Source: Fontisphaera persica | Lineage (GTDB): Bacteria > Verrucomicrobiota > Verrucomicrobiia > Limisphaerales > Fontisphaeraceae | Reading direction: 5' to 3' | DNA: 64,000 nucleotides | Assembly (NCBI RefSeq): GCF_024832785.1 | Contig: NZ_CP116615.1 | Span: forward strand, 3,968,001 to 4,032,000 | Shown: positions 46,553 to 54,378 of the stretch, piece after piece | Layout of the letters: each line of letters begins with the position of its first letter | Numbering within the stretch: position 1 is the stretch's first letter | Notes under the pieces: model-generated | Told to the model about the DNA's origin: nothing | Databases searched by the model: none | What the model saw: the letters and a program-made list of their open reading frames with translations, nothing else | Translations under genes and position numbers: made by a program

Positions 46553-46580
46553 ATTATCTTAAGGTTGAGACGCTTGTAAA
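46553..46580 (-). promoter_or_regulatory. Likely promoter of the RidA-like gene
   Basis: Minus-strand TTTACA (46575-46580), 16-bp spacer and GATAAT (46553-46558), in an AT-rich island. The predicted start site is about 20-25 nt upstream of ATG 46525. The remaining bases to 46687 contain nothing recognised. Confidence 0.5.
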
Positions 46581-46687
46581 TTATTACTTATTCAGCGTGC
46601 CACCACCAGCACCGCGGAAATGCGGCCTCAGCGCGGAAAACTGGAGAGCAGCGCAGGCATGGGCTGCGGCTGGGGGCGGAGGGGTCC

Positions 46688-47872
46688 CTAGGACCAGAGG
46701 GCCTGAAAAAGCGCCTCCACCACCCGGTTCTGTTGCTGCTCGGTCATGCCGTAATAAAGGGGCAGCGTCATGGCCTCGGCATAATACCGCGTGGCTTCCT
46801 TGTAAGATTCCTCCTCCTTGATGGCGGGGTTGCGATAGTAAGGATGCAAAAACAGGGGAATGTAATGCAACTGCACGCCAATGCCCTGCCAGCGCATGTC
46901 CTTGAAAACTTGCAAGTGCGTCTTTTTGATTTCCTTCAGATTCAGCCGGATGATGTACAGGTGCCAGGAGCTTTCGGCGTGCGGCGAGCGGGCCAGGGGG
47001 GTCACGGGATAACCTTTGAGTAATTGGTCGTAGCGGTCGGCCAGCTCGCGGCGGCGGCGCACAAACTGGTCGAGCTTGTCCATTTGGCTGGCGCCCAGGG
47101 CCGCCTGGATGTCGGTCATGCGATAGTTGTAGCCCAGCTCGATTTGCTCGTAGTACCACGGCCCATGCGCCGGATTTTTCAGGTAAAGGGGGTCGCGGGT
47201 GATGCCATGATTGCGCAGGCGGAGGAGCCGCTGGTAGAGGTCATCGCGGTTGGTGGTGATGACCCCGCCCTCGCCGGTGGTGACGATTTTGACGGGGTGA
47301 AAACTGAACACGGTGAGGTCAGAGTATTGGCAGCAGCCCACGGGACGGCCACGATACCGCGCCCCCAGGGCGTGGGCGGCGTCCTCCATGACGGAAAGGT
47401 TAAATCGCTGCGCCAGGGCGTGGATGGCCTGCATGTCGCACGGCTGGCCGGCCAGGTGCACGGGGATGATGAGACGCATGGGGACCTCCGCCATGTCGCC
47501 CAGGGTGAGCCGGCCTTCGAGGTTCTGCGCGCTCATGTTGGCGGTGGCGGGGTCAATATCCACCCAGTACGGCTCGCCGCCGCAATAACGCGCGCAATTG
47601 GCCGTGGCCACAAAGGTGATGGGGCTGGTGTAAACCTGGTCGCCCGGCTTGACCCCCAGCGCAAGGGCCCCCAGATGCAGGGCGGCCGTGGCGCTGGACA
47701 CGGCCACGGCGTAGCGCGCCTCGCAATACTCGGCCACCTTGCGCTCGAAGCGTTCAATGGCCGGCCCCTGGGTCAGGTAGTCTGAGCGCAACACCGCTTC
47801 CACGGCCGCAATGTCGGCCTCGTCAATGAATTGATGGCCGTAGGGGATTTGGATGGGAGGATGATTGCTCAT
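46688..47872 (-). CDS. pseC: UDP-4-amino-4,6-dideoxy-N-acetyl-beta-L-altrosamine transaminase (PseC-type)
   Basis: A 394-residue DegT/DnrJ/EryC1 aminotransferase using pyridoxal phosphate. The PLP-binding Lys is in VFSFHPVKIVTTGEGG, and the Asp pairing with the pyridine nitrogen is in VMEDAAHALGARY. Substrate-site features are YVSSATAALH-type AVSSATAALHLGALALG and ELGYNYRMTDIQAALG. The start IPYGHQFIDEADIAAVEAVLRSDYLTQGPAIERFE matches PseC better than other members. It performs the second step of pseudaminic acid (or a related nonulosonate) synthesis, after PseB, whose gene lies 14 bp upstream. Confidence 0.9.
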   Translation of the reverse strand: MSNHPPIQIPYGHQFIDEADIAAVEAVLRSDYLTQGPAIERFERKVAEYCEARYAVAVSSATAALHLGALALGVKPGDQVYTSPITFVATANCARYCGGEPYWVDIDPATANMSAQNLEGRLTLGDMAEVPMRLIIPVHLAGQPCDMQAIHALAQRFNLSVMEDAAHALGARYRGRPVGCCQYSDLTVFSFHPVKIVTTGEGGVITTNRDDLYQRLLRLRNHGITRDPLYLKNPAHGPWYYEQIELGYNYRMTDIQAALGASQMDKLDQFVRRRRELADRYDQLLKGYPVTPLARSPHAESSWHLYIIRLNLKEIKKTHLQVFKDMRWQGIGVQLHYIPLFLHPYYRNPAIKEEESYKEATRYYAEAMTLPLYYGMTEQQQNRVVEALFQALWS

Positions 47873-47886
47873 GGGGGCCTGTGCTT

Positions 47887-48867
47887 CTATTCAACGGCCA
47901 GTCGCTGCAGGTCCGGCACGCTCAACCATTGGGCGTTGGTGTCGCTGGCGTATCGGAAGCCGTCCGGCAAAGCGGCGCCGTGCTGCCAGTGGCGCGGCTC
48001 AAAGCCCGGCACGTAGGGCTGCAGCACCACGTATTTGTCCGGCAGCTCCACCGCATGGCGCGCCTCATCCTCGCTGAGGAGCACCTCGTGCAATTTTTCG
48101 CCGGGACGGATGCCAATCGTGTCCACGGCGCAGCCGGGGGCGATGGCCGCCGCCAGGTCAGTAATTCTCATGCTGGGTATTTTTGGGATGAACACCTCGC
48201 CGCCGTGCATTTCCTCCACGCAGCGGATGACGAAGCGCACACCCTGTTCGAGAGTAATCCAAAAGCGGGTCATGCGGGGGTCGGTAAGGGTAATCCGGCC
48301 CCGGGCGCGCTGCTGGCGAAACAGGGGGATGACACTCCCGCGGCTGCCCACCACGTTGCCGTAGCGCACACAACTGAATCGCACCGGCGACTCCCCGGCG
48401 TAGGCATTGCCGTGGATGAACAATTTTTCCGCGCACAATTTGGTGGCGCCGTAGAGGTTGACCGGATTCACCGCCTTGTCGGTGCTGAGGGCGAGCACTT
48501 TTTTGACCCCCTGGTCAATGGCGGCGTCAATGATGTTCTTGGCGCCCATCACGTTGGTCAAAATGGCCTCAAACGGGTTGTACTCGCACGCGGGCACCTG
48601 CTTCAGCGCCGCCGCATGCACCACCACGTCCACCCCGTGAAACGCCCGCTCCAGCCGCTCGCGGTCCCGCACATCTCCCAGGAAAAACCGCAGGGGCGAA
48701 TCCTCGCCGTGGGGATAAAGCTGCTGCATCTCGTGCTGCTTCAACTCGTCACGGCTGAAGACGATTAACTTTTTGGGCCGATGCTCCCGCAGCAGAATCT
48801 CAACGAACTTGCGGCCAAAGGAACCCGTGCCCCCGGTGATTAAAACGACGCTATCGTGCCAATTCAT
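47887..48867 (-). CDS. pseB: UDP-N-acetylglucosamine 4,6-dehydratase (inverting), PseB-type
   Basis: A 326-residue short-chain dehydrogenase-like enzyme. The NADP site is LITGGTGSFGRKFVEILL, and the catalytic region is LSTDKAVNPVNLYGATKLCAEKLF with Asp-Lys and Tyr-x-x-x-Lys. It also has VVHAAALKQVPACEYNPFEAILTNVMGAKNII, typical of the PseB/FlaA1/CapD group of soluble dehydratases, and RYGNVVGSRGSVIPLF. It converts UDP-GlcNAc to UDP-2-acetamido-2,6-dideoxy-L-arabino-hexos-4-ulose, the first step to pseudaminic acid. pseC follows. Later pse genes (F, G, H, I) are not in the window. Confidence 0.92.
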   Translation of the reverse strand: MNWHDSVVLITGGTGSFGRKFVEILLREHRPKKLIVFSRDELKQHEMQQLYPHGEDSPLRFFLGDVRDRERLERAFHGVDVVVHAAALKQVPACEYNPFEAILTNVMGAKNIIDAAIDQGVKKVLALSTDKAVNPVNLYGATKLCAEKLFIHGNAYAGESPVRFSCVRYGNVVGSRGSVIPLFRQQRARGRITLTDPRMTRFWITLEQGVRFVIRCVEEMHGGEVFIPKIPSMRITDLAAAIAPGCAVDTIGIRPGEKLHEVLLSEDEARHAVELPDKYVVLQPYVPGFEPRHWQHGAALPDGFRYASDTNAQWLSVPDLQRLAVE

Positions 48868-49082
48868 GTTGCCGGGGGCACTCTAATAACATGCTTAAGA
48901 TAAAGCAACCTTCCGGCGGGGCCACCTTGGCGCCGGGACAGGGACGACGACAAGGCAGCCGCCAAAGGCATGGCACGATGCACTCTAGCAACTCCGCTGA
49001 CTTTTCCGGTTGCCAAAAGGGGCGGGTGGGATTATTCATCAACATGATGCCACGGCCATGCTGTGGCGGGCATACACCATAT

Positions 49083-51260
49083 ATGGCGGAATCAAAGAAG
49101 CGCGACCCCAACCAGTTGGATTTAGGCATTCCAGTGCCCGCAGCACCGGACCCGCAAGGGCATATTGTACCGGCCGGAGTTTCGCCGACCCCGCCGGCGA
49201 CCAACGGCAGCCCTGGCCAGAATAAGACCCAGGGCAACGGCAATGGCAATGGCGCCGCCCATGTGCAGGCGGAGATTGAGGCCGCCGCCGTGGCGCATCG
49301 GCCCTTTGACCCCAAACGCGTGGAGTTGCCGCTGCACCGGCGGGTGGATAACAACTTTCTGCAATATGCCTCCTACGTCATCCGGGACCGCGCCATTCCG
49401 CACCTGGCCGATGGATTGAAGCCCGTGCAGCGGCGCATCCTCTGGGCCATGCACCTGGGCGATGACGGCCGCTTCACCAAGGTGGCCAATGTGGTGGGCG
49501 ACACCATGAAGTTTCACCCGCACGGGGATGCAGCCATTGGGGAGGCGCTGGTGGTGCTGGCCAACAAGCGCTACCTCATCGAAGGCCAGGGGAACTTTGG
49601 CAATCTCTTCACTGGCGACCCCGCCGCCGCGCCGCGGTACATCGAATGCCGGCTGACCGAGCTGGCGCGCACGGAGTTGTTCAATGATGACCTCACCGAA
49701 TTTGTGCCCAGTTACGATGGACGCAACCAGGAGCCGGTGACGCTGCCGTCCAAGCTGCCCCTGACCCTGATGTTGGGCACCGAAGGCATTGCGGTGGGGC
49801 TGTCGGCCCGCATTTTGCCGCACAATTTTCCCGAGTTGCTGCAGGCGCAAATTGCCATTCTGAAAAAGCAGCCGTTCAAGTTGCTGCCCGATTTTCCGAC
49901 GGGCGGCTTGATGGATGCGCGGGATTATCAAGACGGCAAAGGCAGCGTCAAGGTGCGCGCCAAAATCAAAGTCAAAGATGAGTCCACCGTCGTCATCAAG
50001 GAAATCCCGCCCACCACCACCACGGAATCCCTGATAGCCTCAATTGAAGACGCCACCCGCAAGGGCAAGCTCAAAGTCAAGTCGGTGACGGATTTCACCT
50101 CCGAGGAGGTGGAAATCGAGGTGAAATGCCCGCCCGGCGTGACCGCGGAAAAATTGGTGGACGCCCTTTATGCCTTTACCGATTGCGAGGTGACGATTGC
50201 CAGCCGCATCATCGTCATCAAGGACAACCGCCCCGTGGAAATGACCGCCAGCGAGGTGTTGCGCGAGAACACCGCGCAACTGGTGGATATTTTGCGCCGC
50301 GAGCTGGAGCTGAAGCGGGGGCGGTTGGAGGAGGAGCTGCATTTTCGCACCCTCGAGCGCATTTTCATCGAGGAGCGCATCTACAAGAAAATTGAAAAAT
50401 GCCGCACCAACGAGGCGGTCTTTGCGGCCGTGCGGGAGGGCTTTGAGCCGTTCCAGGCCGAGCTGGCGCGGCCCTTGAGCGAGGCCGACATCGAGCGCCT
50501 GCTGGGGGTGCGCATCCGGCGCATTTCACTCTTTGACATCGAACAACACCGGCAGGAAATGGCCCGCCTGAAGGGCGAACTCAAGGAGACCGAAAAGCAC
50601 CTGAAAAATGTGGTCAAATACACCATCGCCCACCTGGAAGGGCTGCTGGAAAAATATGGCCCGCAGTATCCCCGCCTGACGCGCAGCAGCCGTTTTGATG
50701 AGGTGGACACGCGCGAGGCGGCCTTCAAGGCGTTCAAGGTGGCCTATGACCGCGAGTCCGGCTACCTGGGTTACAAGGTCGCCGGCGAGGAATACAAAAC
50801 CGAGTGCACCCGCTTTGACCGCATCCTCATGGTCTTCAAGGACGGCCATTACAAGCTCATTGAACTGCCCGAGAAATTATTTGTGGGGCCGGATTTGGTC
50901 TATGCGGGCCTGCCGGAGCGGGACCGGGTCTTTACCCTGGCCTACACCACGCGCGATGCCACCTATCTCAAGCGTTTCACCTTTGGCGGCATGATACTGA
51001 ACAAGGATTACCAATGCCTGCCGGAGAAGGGAAAAATCCTGTTCTTTGAGCCGGACACGCCGCCGGAATTGTACATTCGCTACAAACCGGCGCCGTATCA
51101 GAAGGTGAATCAACAAACCTGCAACCCTGCTGAGGTGGACGTCAAAGGGCCAAAGACGCGCGGGCGCCAGATTAGCATCAAGGAAGTCAGCTCCATCACC
51201 AGCAAGCCCACCCGCGGATGGGACCCTGAAGCGCCCACCACCAAAGTGGTGTTTGCCTGA
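49083..51260 (+). CDS. Type II topoisomerase subunit A (ParC/GyrA-like)
   Basis: ATG 49083 is chosen because the next 65 residues are a low-complexity tail and the canonical fold starts at RVELPLHRRVDNNFLQYASYVIRDRAIPHLADGLKPVQRRILWAM. Quinolone-region and active-site features are DTMKFHPHGDAAIGEALV and the catalytic Tyr in AAAPRYIECRLTELART. EGIAVGLSARILPHNFPE is the GyrA/ParC box. The coiled-coil tower follows, but no six-bladed GyrA C-terminal domain with GyrA-box QRRGGKG is seen. The C-terminal part ends in a basic, Thr/Lys-rich stretch. The product is therefore ParC-like and of about 726 residues, and would need a ParE/GyrB partner encoded elsewhere. Confidence 0.92.
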   Translation: MAESKKRDPNQLDLGIPVPAAPDPQGHIVPAGVSPTPPATNGSPGQNKTQGNGNGNGAAHVQAEIEAAAVAHRPFDPKRVELPLHRRVDNNFLQYASYVIRDRAIPHLADGLKPVQRRILWAMHLGDDGRFTKVANVVGDTMKFHPHGDAAIGEALVVLANKRYLIEGQGNFGNLFTGDPAAAPRYIECRLTELARTELFNDDLTEFVPSYDGRNQEPVTLPSKLPLTLMLGTEGIAVGLSARILPHNFPELLQAQIAILKKQPFKLLPDFPTGGLMDARDYQDGKGSVKVRAKIKVKDESTVVIKEIPPTTTTESLIASIEDATRKGKLKVKSVTDFTSEEVEIEVKCPPGVTAEKLVDALYAFTDCEVTIASRIIVIKDNRPVEMTASEVLRENTAQLVDILRRELELKRGRLEEELHFRTLERIFIEERIYKKIEKCRTNEAVFAAVREGFEPFQAELARPLSEADIERLLGVRIRRISLFDIEQHRQEMARLKGELKETEKHLKNVVKYTIAHLEGLLEKYGPQYPRLTRSSRFDEVDTREAAFKAFKVAYDRESGYLGYKVAGEEYKTECTRFDRILMVFKDGHYKLIELPEKLFVGPDLVYAGLPERDRVFTLAYTTRDATYLKRFTFGGMILNKDYQCLPEKGKILFFEPDTPPELYIRYKPAPYQKVNQQTCNPAEVDVKGPKTRGRQISIKEVSSITSKPTRGWDPEAPTTKVVFA

Positions 51261-51266
51261 AGTCCG

Positions 51267-52058
51267 ATGCAAGATTCACTCGACCAGCACTGCCGGGAAA
51301 TCAACCGCTGCAACCAGCGCGGCGGGCGAATGCTGTCCATCGTGGACCTCCTGGAGGCGGGGACGTTTACGGCGGATTTGGCCGCGTATTGTTTGGCGGC
51401 CATCAGCCGCGGCGCTTCCTTCATGGTGGGCGCCCTGCCCGGCGGCGCGGGCAAGACCACCGTCATGGGCGCGCTGCTTAATTTTGTGCCGCCGGGGGTC
51501 AGCCTGCACGCTGCCGACAGTCTTCCCACCATCGAATGGGCGGCCAAGTTCAACCGCCGGCGCGGGTGTTATATTTGCCATGAAATCGGCACTGGCCATT
51601 ATTTTGCCTATTTATGGGGCGAACCTTTGCGGGCCTACTTCGATCTGCTGCGCAACGGCCACATGCTGGCCACCAATTTGCATGCCGATTCGCTGGAAGA
51701 TGCCCGCCGGCAGATTTGTGACCAGAACCAGGTGCCGCCGCTCCTTTTCCGCAAAATGAACCTTGTGCTGTTCGTTGAGTTCTCCGGTGGCTGGCACGGC
51801 CGCCGCATCATCAGCCAGCTCTGGGAAAGTGACGGCCGCCAGGAACACCAGTTGCTTTACGATGGGGATAAATTGCGCCTGCGCGACAGCCGCCTGGTAT
51901 CCATCGAGGCCATGACCGCCGCCCATGCCCTCCTGCAATCCGTATTGGATGCGGGTGTGCGGGAAATTCGCGACGTGCGGCAGACTTTGCTCAGACCCAT
52001 TGAAATCCCCTCCGTCCCCACCCCCGGCCATGCTTCCCCCGGAGAATCCCCAAGCTGA
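51267..52058 (+). CDS. CpaF/VirB11-like P-loop ATPase, stand-alone
   Basis: A 263-residue protein starting 7 nt after the topoisomerase gene. The nucleotide-binding loop is GALPGGAGKTTVMGALLNFVPPG; the usual first Gly of the P-loop is not in the standard spacing (LPGGAGKT). Later RRRGCYICHEIG stands where CpaF-type proteins have a Walker B or Asp box, and AYFDLLRNGHMLATNLHADSLEDARRQI has the conserved His motif of type II/IV secretion ATPases. No N-terminal domain, pilin, or TadB/TadC gene is adjacent. It may have been co-opted for another use. Confidence 0.7.
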   Translation: MQDSLDQHCREINRCNQRGGRMLSIVDLLEAGTFTADLAAYCLAAISRGASFMVGALPGGAGKTTVMGALLNFVPPGVSLHAADSLPTIEWAAKFNRRRGCYICHEIGTGHYFAYLWGEPLRAYFDLLRNGHMLATNLHADSLEDARRQICDQNQVPPLLFRKMNLVLFVEFSGGWHGRRIISQLWESDGRQEHQLLYDGDKLRLRDSRLVSIEAMTAAHALLQSVLDAGVREIRDVRQTLLRPIEIPSVPTPGHASPGESPS

Positions 52059-52155
52059 AGAAGCCCGCCGCGCCCGCCGCTTGTTACGCTGGGTGATTGG
52101 TGCCGTCATTGCTTTCAACCTCGGCCTCCTCCTCTATCTTTTCCTGCCGCGGTAA
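52030..52155 (+). CDS. Small 41-residue single-pass membrane protein
   Basis: ATG 52030 opens the frame MLPPENPQAEEARRARRLLR then WVIGAVIAFNLGLLLYLFLPR and a TAA. An acidic start, a basic anchor and one hydrophobic helix of about 18 residues give a typical N-in bitopic peptide. It overlaps the last 29 bp of the CpaF-like gene in another frame, so it is likely coupled to it. Family unknown. Confidence 0.55.
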   Translation: MLPPENPQAEEARRARRLLRWVIGAVIAFNLGLLLYLFLPR

Positions 52156-52242
52156 TTGTTCAGATTTAACAACGCCTCTTCCCCCGGTGGAGCTTGGAGT
52201 GAGAACTGAATTGTGGGTTTGTTTTGTCCCCGTAGGGAAATA

Positions 52243-52274
52243 AAAAAAGAGCCGCTCTTTCCGAGCGGCTCTTT
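52243..52274 (-). terminator. Rho-independent terminator after the PEP-CTERM gene
   Basis: On the minus strand AGAGCCGCTC-GGAA-AGAGCGGCTCT is followed by seven T residues. It lies 26 bp after the stop of the PEP-CTERM gene. The hairpin is symmetric, but the T tract points to minus-strand use. Confidence 0.9.
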
Positions 52275-52299
52275 GGTTGAGAACTTTCCTTTTGGTGGA

Positions 52300-52863
52300 T
52301 TAGGCCTTGCGGCGGCGCAGATACAGCAAACCGCCCAGCCCGGCCAGACCCAACAGAATGGTCGAAGGCTCAGGCACCACAATCAGCCGGTGAGAGGTCA
52401 ACCCCACCAGAGCAGCCGGAGCATTCGGCGGGCCAGTCACGGTCACGCGCACCACAGGGTTTTGGGCAGCGGCAATCGGGCTGGCAACGCCTTGGGCATT
52501 ATAAGCCGCCTGCCACGTGGTGCCATCAGAGGCGCGCCAAGCACGGATTTGGAACAATGCTTCCTGCCCAGGAGCCACCCCCGGTACGGAAACTACGGTA
52601 GTAGGCAGGTAGCCCGCTGCAGCTCCCGTACGGAATGCAATAGCCAATCCCAAACTTGTGAAAGTAGAGGGGTCAGAGCCAACCGGACCATAATACAGGT
52701 CCGCCAAATAGGCGGAACCAGCAAGCTTGGTCGTCCCATCAACGTCAAAAATCGGGGCATCAATGCCATTGGCAATGTCCCGGTTGATAAACGTCAACTG
52801 CCCTTGGGCCCATACGCTAACACACGTCAGTGCCACCATTCCCATTACGATTAGCTTTTTCAT
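52300..52863 (-). CDS. PEP-CTERM sorted secreted protein
   Basis: A 187-residue protein. Residues 1-20 are a signal peptide (MKKLIVMGMVALTCVSVWAQ). The mature part is a small beta-rich domain (GQLTFINRDIANGIDAPIFDVDG, YLADLYYGPVGSD, LFQIRAWRASDGTTWQAAYNAQG). The C-terminus is VPEPSTILLGLAGLGGLLYLRRRKA: the PEP motif, a hydrophobic helix and an Arg-rich end, which together are the substrate tag of an exosortase. No exosortase gene is in the window. It lies 40 bp downstream of a secreted two-repeat protein. Both are probably surface proteins of the extracellular matrix. Confidence 0.93.
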   Translation of the reverse strand: MKKLIVMGMVALTCVSVWAQGQLTFINRDIANGIDAPIFDVDGTTKLAGSAYLADLYYGPVGSDPSTFTSLGLAIAFRTGAAAGYLPTTVVSVPGVAPGQEALFQIRAWRASDGTTWQAAYNAQGVASPIAAAQNPVVRVTVTGPPNAPAALVGLTSHRLIVVPEPSTILLGLAGLGGLLYLRRRKA

Positions 52864-52903
52864 AACTTTGTGTTTACTGGTTTGTTTAGAATTCTCTAAA
52901 TGT

Positions 52904-53521
52904 TTACTGATTCACCGTAAAATTACGCACCCACTGACCAGGTGTCGGAGCGCTCACCCAAAATGCCTCACCCACTTTGAAGCTGGGTACTACGTCCCAC
53001 TCGCCAAAGGAGTAGGAAAAACCTTCAAACCGGCTTTGAGCGTTATTGTATTTATAAACAATGGTATCTTCAGGAGGGGTGAAACCCAGTTGTGGAGCCG
53101 TTCCTTCCTGAGGCACCATGGAAGCCTTCATGCTGAAACCCACAGGTATGGCATTCGTCAAGCTACCTTGCATCACCTCCCCCACAAAAGTGTTGGTAAA
53201 TGCAGTCAAAGCTTTGATGAAGCAGCCTTCCCCCGGATTGAGGGTCAAATTGGGGTTATCCCATTCCCCGAAGCTGAAGGTGGCTCCCACGAAAGTCGTC
53301 CCCGTCCATTTGAAAATGGCGGTATCTTCCGGCGGATTGGGGATCAGGGAAGCGATCGTGTTGTTGGTGGTGTTCAGCGGGTTGGCGATCATGGAAAACC
53401 CGACCGGGATGGTCATGTTCACATAACCCACTGTGTTGATGGAGTAAACCGTTTGGGCGGCTGCGGTGGCAAGACCCCCCGCCGCGACGGCGGCCGCGAG
53501 TAACAGTGCTTTTGTTCTCAT
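52904..53521 (-). CDS. Secreted protein with two tandem IPVGFSM...FGEWD repeats (Verrucomicrobia-type)
   Basis: The start is ATG 53521, opening a signal peptide (MRTKALLLAAAVAAGGLATAAAQ). The 205-residue product then has SINTVGYVNMT and two units. Unit 1 is IPVGFSMIANPLNTTNN...PPEDTAIFKW...FSFGEWDNPNLTLNPGEGCFIKA. Unit 2 is IPVGFSMKASMVPQEG...PPEDTIVYKY...YSFGEWDVVPSFKVGEAFWVSA. The unit is about 85 residues. Similar proteins are, as far as I know, characteristic of Verrucomicrobia, and their function is not established. It is the first gene of a unit with the PEP-CTERM protein. Confidence 0.85.
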   Translation of the reverse strand: MRTKALLLAAAVAAGGLATAAAQTVYSINTVGYVNMTIPVGFSMIANPLNTTNNTIASLIPNPPEDTAIFKWTGTTFVGATFSFGEWDNPNLTLNPGEGCFIKALTAFTNTFVGEVMQGSLTNAIPVGFSMKASMVPQEGTAPQLGFTPPEDTIVYKYNNAQSRFEGFSYSFGEWDVVPSFKVGEAFWVSAPTPGQWVRNFTVNQ

Positions 53522-53557
53522 GTTGCTACGTTGTTGTTGTTGACTGTGTGCGCGATA

Positions 53558-53586
53558 AAAATCGCAAACTTTCCGCAGGGTGTCAA
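53558..53586 (-). promoter_or_regulatory. Promoter of the two secreted-protein genes
   Basis: Minus-strand TTGACA (53581-53586), 17 bp, then GATTTT (53558-53563). The -10 is embedded in the palindrome GCGAT-AAAA-ATCGC (53552-53565), which could be an operator. The ATG of the downstream gene is about 35 nt beyond. Confidence 0.5.
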
Positions 53587-53759
53587 CAGCTTTTTTATTT
53601 TTTTTGAACATTTTTTCGCGTCATGTTTCCCATATTTTCAGGCCGTGACATCGCCTGACTTATTCCTGCAAACCCCTGCCAGACAACAGGTTTTATTTGC
53701 CGGTGCGAACCCCGCTTTTCCTGTCTCTTCCATCCATGTCCGCCGGCTGCACCGGTTTC

Positions 53760-54359
53760 TCAGCGCTGCTCATGGGAGCCCGCCGCCAGCAGCGATTCCA
53801 GCCGCGCCTTGCTCTCGGCAAACACCGCCTCGTGGAGGGATTGCCCCCGGGCGTCCATCGTCACCACACAGGGGAAATCGCGCACCTCAATCTCCCAAAT
53901 GGCCTCGGGCGAGCCAAATTTTTCCATGAAATACACGTTGCGCACGGCCACGATGCGCTCGGCCAGCACCTGCGCCGCGCCGCCCACGGCATGCAAATAC
54001 ACGCAGCCATATTCCTTGCATCCCGCCTGCGTGCGCGGCCCCATGCCGCCCTTGCCAATAACGCCGCGAATCCCGTGGTCGCGCATGATTTGCCATTGGT
54101 ACGGCTCCTCCCGCGCGCTGGTGGTCGGCCCCGCCGCCACCACCTTCCAGCGTCCCGCCTCGTCCTTAATCACCACCGGCCCACAATGGTAAATGATGCC
54201 CCCGCGCAGGCTCAGCCCCGGCGGCAAAGCCCCGCCTTCATGCAGGTATTTGTGCACCGCATCGCGCCCGGTAAAGAGCACGCCGTTGATGGCCACTTCA
54301 TCGCCCACCTTCAAGGCGCGCACCGCTTTTTCATCCAGAGGAGTCGTCAAAGAAATCAT
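53760..54359 (-). CDS. Class I fumarate hydratase, beta subunit
   Basis: Start at ATG 54359, 199 residues. It contains the C-terminal fumarase fold: LTTPLDEKAVRALKVGDEVAINGVLFTGRDAVHKYLHEGG, GIIYHCGPVVI, AAGPTTSAREEPYQ and GVIGKGGMGPRT. The central VYLHAVGGAAQVLAERI is followed by a final MEKFGSPEAIWEIEVRDFPCVVTMDARGQSLHE. Together with the alpha subunit it forms the oxygen-sensitive [4Fe-4S] two-subunit fumarase, converting fumarate to malate in the TCA cycle. It starts 19 bp after the alpha stop codon, with AAAGG as ribosome-binding site. Confidence 0.93.
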   Translation of the reverse strand: MISLTTPLDEKAVRALKVGDEVAINGVLFTGRDAVHKYLHEGGALPPGLSLRGGIIYHCGPVVIKDEAGRWKVVAAGPTTSAREEPYQWQIMRDHGIRGVIGKGGMGPRTQAGCKEYGCVYLHAVGGAAQVLAERIVAVRNVYFMEKFGSPEAIWEIEVRDFPCVVTMDARGQSLHEAVFAESKARLESLLAAGSHEQR

Positions 54360-54378
54360 AAAATCGTCCGCCTTTCTT

